Notes under the pieces: model-generated | The model's database searches: none | Seen by the model: only the letters and a program-made list of their open reading frames with translations | What the model was told of the DNA's origin: nothing | Position numbers and translations under genes: made by a program | In this document: positions 59,674 to 64,000 of the stretch, piece by piece | Numbering within the stretch: the first letter of the stretch is position 1 | Layout of the letters: each line of letters starts with the position of its first letter | Source of the DNA: Xestospongia muta | Taxonomy: Eukaryota; Porifera; Demospongiae; Haplosclerida; Petrosiidae | Direction of reading: 5' to 3' | Assembly (NCBI GenBank): GCA_963693285.1 | Contig: OY848918.1 | Span: forward strand, 13,514,263 to 13,578,262 | DNA: 64,000 nt

Positions 59674-59720
59674 CTATGAAAATAAAGAAAGAAGAAATTA
59701 TATACATGCATGCATGCTGT

Positions 59721-60509
59721 TAGTCTTGGTACCAGACATTTCATTAGGGGGAGATTGGAGAACGCTTGCACGACGTCAGGTCATGGTGGAATGCCATTTG
59801 CTTTATGCGGGCTTTCTGGTTTGCCACTTTCTAAAATAGCTAGCGCTCTACTTTTTGATTACATTAGTTGACTTGCAAGGCCTTTCAAAGGATGTAAACC
59901 ATTTCTCTCTATCTCATTCCTAGCCAGATCTAACCTTTAGCACAGAGTTAGTGGTTTTTGTCAACGCGAACAGAATATTACAGCAGTTTCTTTCTCCTCT
60001 TACGAAACAATCTGATACCTAATCGCGTCGCCGACTCTTCGCTATGAGAGGATGGGTTTGGGAACAAGCGCATACAGGACTCGCACGAAATGGGATGTGG
60101 GTAGAGCACCTTAGACCTGAGGACGTGCTAAGATAATGGAAAACGCAAAACGGCTGTTGTGATATTTGCTTGTTGTGCATGGTGATAATCGTTCGAAAAG
60201 AAGCGCAGACCGTCTTATAGATAGCACGTAAAACGACAAAGTTATTTACATGTCTGGGTGGCCCAACTCAACTTGGATAGAGTATAACTAGTGCTGTCTC
60301 GTGTGACATACCACTTTAGAGCAGAATTTCGAGCAGCTTCAAAGGCATTCATCGACTCGCGTTGAATAGGTGTTACTTAAGTGAAGAGGACGAGGCGTTC
60401 CGTGGCCTGCAAAACTTTACAGGCTGTATGAGTCTTATATGCGCTTATCCCCAGACGCTTCCTCTCTTAGCGAGGGACGGCAACGCCAAACTATCTGGTA
60501 CCAAGACTA
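59721..60509. mobile_element. 789-bp element with 16-bp terminal inverted repeats
   Basis: TAGTCTTGGTACCAGA (59721-59736) is repeated exactly as its reverse complement at 60494-60509. The interior is much richer in GC than the neighbourhood and has no long conserved open frame. No convincing target duplication was seen at the flanks. It lies just upstream (minus sense) of the six-TM gene, so it may displace or supply that gene's 5' region. Confidence 0.6.
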
Positions 60510-60654
60510 CGACGCTCTATAATATTATACTCTATAATTGCATACTTACATTTTTGCCACCCATTTTCACTTTGTACACTTATGTTGTAGACAGTTGAAG
60601 ACAGGTAGCCCTTGCATTAATATGATAGTTAAACTGAGTTTTCCTTGCTTTATT

Positions 60655-60950
60655 GTGTCGGATCTAGGGGGTGCACAGGCTCGCCCTTTAATAATATTCA
60701 TGGTCATTCATTCAATTCAAGTCGCATCCTGTGGTAAAAATTATTACTTTAAGTACATATTCATAGCAAATTCTTGCAACCACACTTTCAATGCTATACC
60801 TCAATGTTTTATTGACTTTATTGTCACGTGATTAAAAAGGTGTATCTATGAACAATAAATATATGAATTTTTATTAGGCTTGAAGTTTTTGCCGCGATCG
60901 AACGCACGGTCTGTGCACCCCTTATTTCTACACTCTGGATCCGCCGGTGA
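60655..60950. mobile_element. Dispersed MITE/SINE-like repeat, copy 2
   Basis: Second copy of the family at 57955. Its right end, GGATCCGCCGGTGAG, abuts the channel exon copy at 60951, marking the breakpoint of that fragment. Confidence 0.65.
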
Positions 60951-62215
60951 GTCTCATGACATTTTAAAAGTATAATATCGCCTTCATGGATTGTGGAGGT
61001 AGATTGCCCCATCTTCTATACAAAGAAGCTGAGTTAGAAGGTCAGAGGGACGACGACCCGCAAGTTTTAATGGTTACAAAACAATCCGTTTTTTGTCGAA
61101 AACTGCTGTTAAATAGTATTGACAGTGTTTTATACAACCACCTTCTTTTAGTTGTCTTTATTCACAGGAAGTGCTTGTAACCATCAACAATCAGAATAAC
61201 ACAAAGTTTAATAATAAAAATTAATTTATCTATCGAAAATTAACAACCATTAATGAGGTTTGGAGGTGTGCCATTGCTAAAGAAGAAAAATATAATCATC
61301 ATTGGAGTATTAGGGAACACACAAAATGTATGTGCATGTGGTTATGGAACTTTAACAACTTATAACAAGCTTTATTGATAACGAAAGATTCAAATTAACA
61401 AATCAATCTGTGATATTGTACCTGCGTCAGTAGACATACAATGTGGCCATACTCACCTAATTATTCATAAATTTAAAGTGATTCTGGATCATTTTCATCT
61501 GGTGTAACAGGCTATAAAACAAATTAAAGATGTGATTGGAAGTATTAATAATATAATTATATATATTACAGTCCTAGATTAATGGTGTTGGTAAAGTAAT
61601 TTACTCACAGTAACTTCCATTATAACTTAATGCATGATATGACAGGACAACTGAAAATTAGACTAAAAATGTTTACAAACCTGTAAATGTGGACTCAATC
61701 CAGGTACTGTATATTTTGATTTGTCGGTATTTACTGGAGCAACATCAAGGATAGGTTTTTAGGTTCTAGCCAGAGGTTTACTTGGCAAAGGGAAAGGGTT
61801 CTGATAGGCTTGTTTGATTTGTTGATATTGACAATTTGCATCAAAACAAATACGATTCTCATCTAATGAAGCATATCTACATATACAAGTTCAGTGTACA
61901 TGAAACAATGATATGACAAATTAATAAATACAATATATTATATTAGTAATGTATGGCCAAGAGAGAAGATGAACAACTCTAGACTTCTTTTATTAGTTCA
62001 ATCAAATTTTGCCAACTGATTTTGGCTTTTCTATTTTGCTTATCAATACCCTGCACTATCACTTTGGAGAAAGACTTTACATTAATAATCAATGGTTAAT
62101 AGTGACAGTACATAGATTTAATTTACTTCATGTCTTCACTGTGTGGATCTACTACAATTCATGGACTTCATGATCAACTACAGCGACTGTTCCTTCTGTC
62201 ATAAATGAAGAGAAA
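60951..62215 (-). pseudogene. Fourth fragment: 5' end of the IP3R-like gene
   Basis: Same-strand copy of 26155-27360. The N-terminal exon reads GQSTSTIHEGDIILLKCHE (61010 downwards) but is cut after CHET by the MITE at 60950. The second-exon copy (61457-61512) has a stop, the first-exon copy (near 61610-61660) lacks the ATG, and the exon-like remnants further upstream (61683-61880, 62155-62215) are each disrupted. It cannot encode a receptor. Confidence 0.65.
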
Positions 62216-62269
62216 CCTTGTTGATGTGCACATTTCTGTTTGGCACACACAGTGTGAATAATCATTTGG

Positions 62270-63110
62270 AGTGTAGAGAATTGACATCCCTTGATACAGA
62301 GTGTCCTGGGATGTCTGGGACATACTGGGATGGTCCTTAAGGTGTAATGGAAAGATATATATCCCCTAACACAAAGTATCCTGGGATCCCTAGTACATCC
62401 TGGGATATGCATTGGCCTAAACGTATTGTGGAAAATTCAATTTGCCTAACACAAAATATCATTGGATCCCTGGTACATTTTGGGACATGCATTAACCTAA
62501 AAGTACCATAGAACGTTTGGTTCCCCTAACACAAAGTACTCTGGGATCACTAATCATCCTGGGGTATGTTCATTAACTTGAAGGTACCACGGAAGCTTCA
62601 GTTACCCTATCCTAGGATGCCAAGGACATACTGAGATAGTCATTGAAATACAATCCAAGGATCTATATAAGCTATTACAAAGCATACTGATATACTTGGT
62701 ATGGGTGCCATGGAAAGATATATATATATATTGTCTAATACAAAGTATCCTAAGAACTCGAGAATATCCTTTGATATATCTTTCCTCAAGGAAGCATAGA
62801 AGCATCAATTTTCTTAATACAAAGTATCCTGGGATGTTTCTATCGTACTAAGATAATCATTAGGATGCCATAGAAAAATATATATCAACTAATAGAAAGG
62901 ATCCCTGGTATACTCTAGCATATGTTTGCAAGGCACCATAGAAGTTCTAGAACCCCTAGTACAAAGTACTCTAGAATGTGTGGCACATGTATATCCTGGG
63001 ATAGTCCTTAAAATACCATAAAAACATTTATGCCTTAAAGTATCTTTGATAATTATTATAGTAAAAGTTTCAAATACTCTAATATACTGGTTTAATATAC
63101 ATGTAGTTCA
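62270..63110. repeat. Degenerate repeat array related to the palindrome arms
   Basis: Units of roughly 70-90 bp with phrases CTAACACAAAGTATCCTGGGAT, CTAGTACATCCTGGGATATGCATT and AAAGTACCATAGAAG, poorly conserved. The right end (63005-63115) matches 53770-53900 in the left arm, same strand (AAAAACATT.ATGCCTTAAAGTAT). So it is a third, diverged copy of the arm sequence. Confidence 0.75.
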
Positions 63111-63329
63111 TACTATTTGATAGTTCCTGCTTTTATGTTTGTATGTATATAAGATGATAACATCATTAAATTCTACACTAAGAAAGGCCACTAGACTTTA
63201 TTGCATGATATTTTTGTTAAAACAATAACAACAAACTAAATATATACCCTCCATCCAATGTATACATTGACTAATCAAATTTCCTTTCATTTTATTATTT
63301 ACGTTGTACCATTTGAAATATAAGATAGC

Positions 63330-64000
63330 ATAACTATTAATTTAGCAAGTATTATAATAATTGTATATTGGATTTGTATGTACTGAAATCTATCATTCAA
63401 TAAAAAAATTGTAACTTCAAAAAAATAAGTAAAATAAATACACATATCTTAAATCACTAAATTAAGTAGATACAATTACTGGAGTAGTAAGGAAACCACA
63501 ATGTAGCCGTGGTGTGTTAATAACATTTGTGGATCAGCTCTTGCTTTGAAAAATTTCTTGTTATGAAAAATATTATTACTTTGCTTTTTGGAATTTCACT
63601 CAAGGAACTTGTAACAATTATCACTGTAATAATAGATATTGTCTAAATACTCTGTAAATACTAAGAATAACCTCTTGTTTAACGCATTGAAGTATTTAAA
63701 AGAGAATGACACTAAAGGACAACAAAACAATGTTCTCAAAATTGTTTTGAGTGATGTTTATAAATTTAGTTGCTTGATCGTTTCACATTTACTTATTTAT
63801 TACACAACTTTCTAGAGTGACAAGTGAAATTAACCAGTACTAAGTAGCAACCAATTTACATCACAATTAATGAAATTAAAAAAATGTTCCACAAGTAAAT
63901 TGAATTGAGCACGACCCATCAAGGTTTGTAAACTATTGCAACTCAATTTGGATTTAATAAAGTGGCATCACAGCACTATACAGATATAACCTTGTCAGCA
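63330..64000. repeat. Repeated intergenic unit, copy 3 (runs off the window)
   Basis: Matches 38815-39490, same strand (TTAGCAAGTATTATAATAATTG, GGTGTGTTAA, CAAGTGAAATTAACCAG). By analogy with copies 1 and 2, another channel-gene 3' end might follow beyond the window. Confidence 0.6.

Overview
Organism and character. The window is AT-rich eukaryotic DNA with short exons, small introns, many microsatellites and abundant transposon debris. It looks like an animal genome. An early-branching metazoan such as a demosponge is my inference, from the IP3-receptor-like channel gene, the gene compactness and the mix of copia, hAT, Crypton/DUF3504-like, KDZ-like and DUF3987-like fragments. No rRNA, tRNA or CRISPR was recognised. 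Layout. (1) 1-2100 holds a degenerate copy of the last exons of the channel gene, followed by a fold-back element (2285-2815). (2) About 2903-26863 (minus strand) is one large multi-exon gene for a divergent inositol 1,4,5-trisphosphate receptor (IP3R)-like calcium channel. MIR-type N-terminal exons (22-26 kb), a long helical RIH/RIH-associated middle (6-21 kb) and a C-terminal pore module (3-5 kb: S5, pore loop, S6, Cys/His zinc-binding domain) can be read. The pore loop lacks the canonical GG(V/I)GD filter, and the S6 exon of this main copy has a one-base deletion. A hAT remnant with a duplicated target site sits in an intron (21401-22154). (3) 26.9-28.5 kb holds exon-like remnants of an unidentified gene and a repeated intergenic unit. 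(4) 28.5-37.8 kb is a second, rearranged copy of parts of the channel gene, interrupted by an insertion with a Crypton-like first exon and a palindromic MITE, and followed by a kinase-like exon. (5) 38.8-42.7 kb is a third copy, limited to the C-terminal pore module, with undamaged S5/pore and S6 exons. (6) 42.8-43.2 kb is a KDZ-transposase-like fragment, and 44.1-48.37 kb is a decayed Ty1/copia element whose downstream LTR is reduced to about 20 bp. (7) 48.5-49.3 kb carries DUF3987-like exons with damage. (8) 50.34-51.6 kb is a 90-bp tandem array. (9) 52.54-57.08 kb is a very large near-perfect inverted repeat (two arms of about 2.06 kb, spacer about 0.42 kb) centred at 54810.5, with extra partial copies on both sides. 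(10) 58639-59673 is a six-TM membrane protein of unknown family with two-fold internal symmetry. (11) 59.7-64 kb contains a 789-bp element with 16-bp terminal inverted repeats, a second MITE family, a fourth fragment of the channel gene (its 5' end, 60.95-62.2 kb), a degenerate repeat array related to the palindrome arms, and another copy of the intergenic unit. How it fits together. There is one presumptive functional locus, the IP3R-like gene, surrounded by a mosaic of same-strand segmental duplicates of its own exons. Their breakpoints skip whole exon blocks. The rest is mostly mobile-element remnants. Exon limits were read by eye from GT/AG splice sites and open frames, so individual junctions can be a few bases off, and many middle exons are not itemised.
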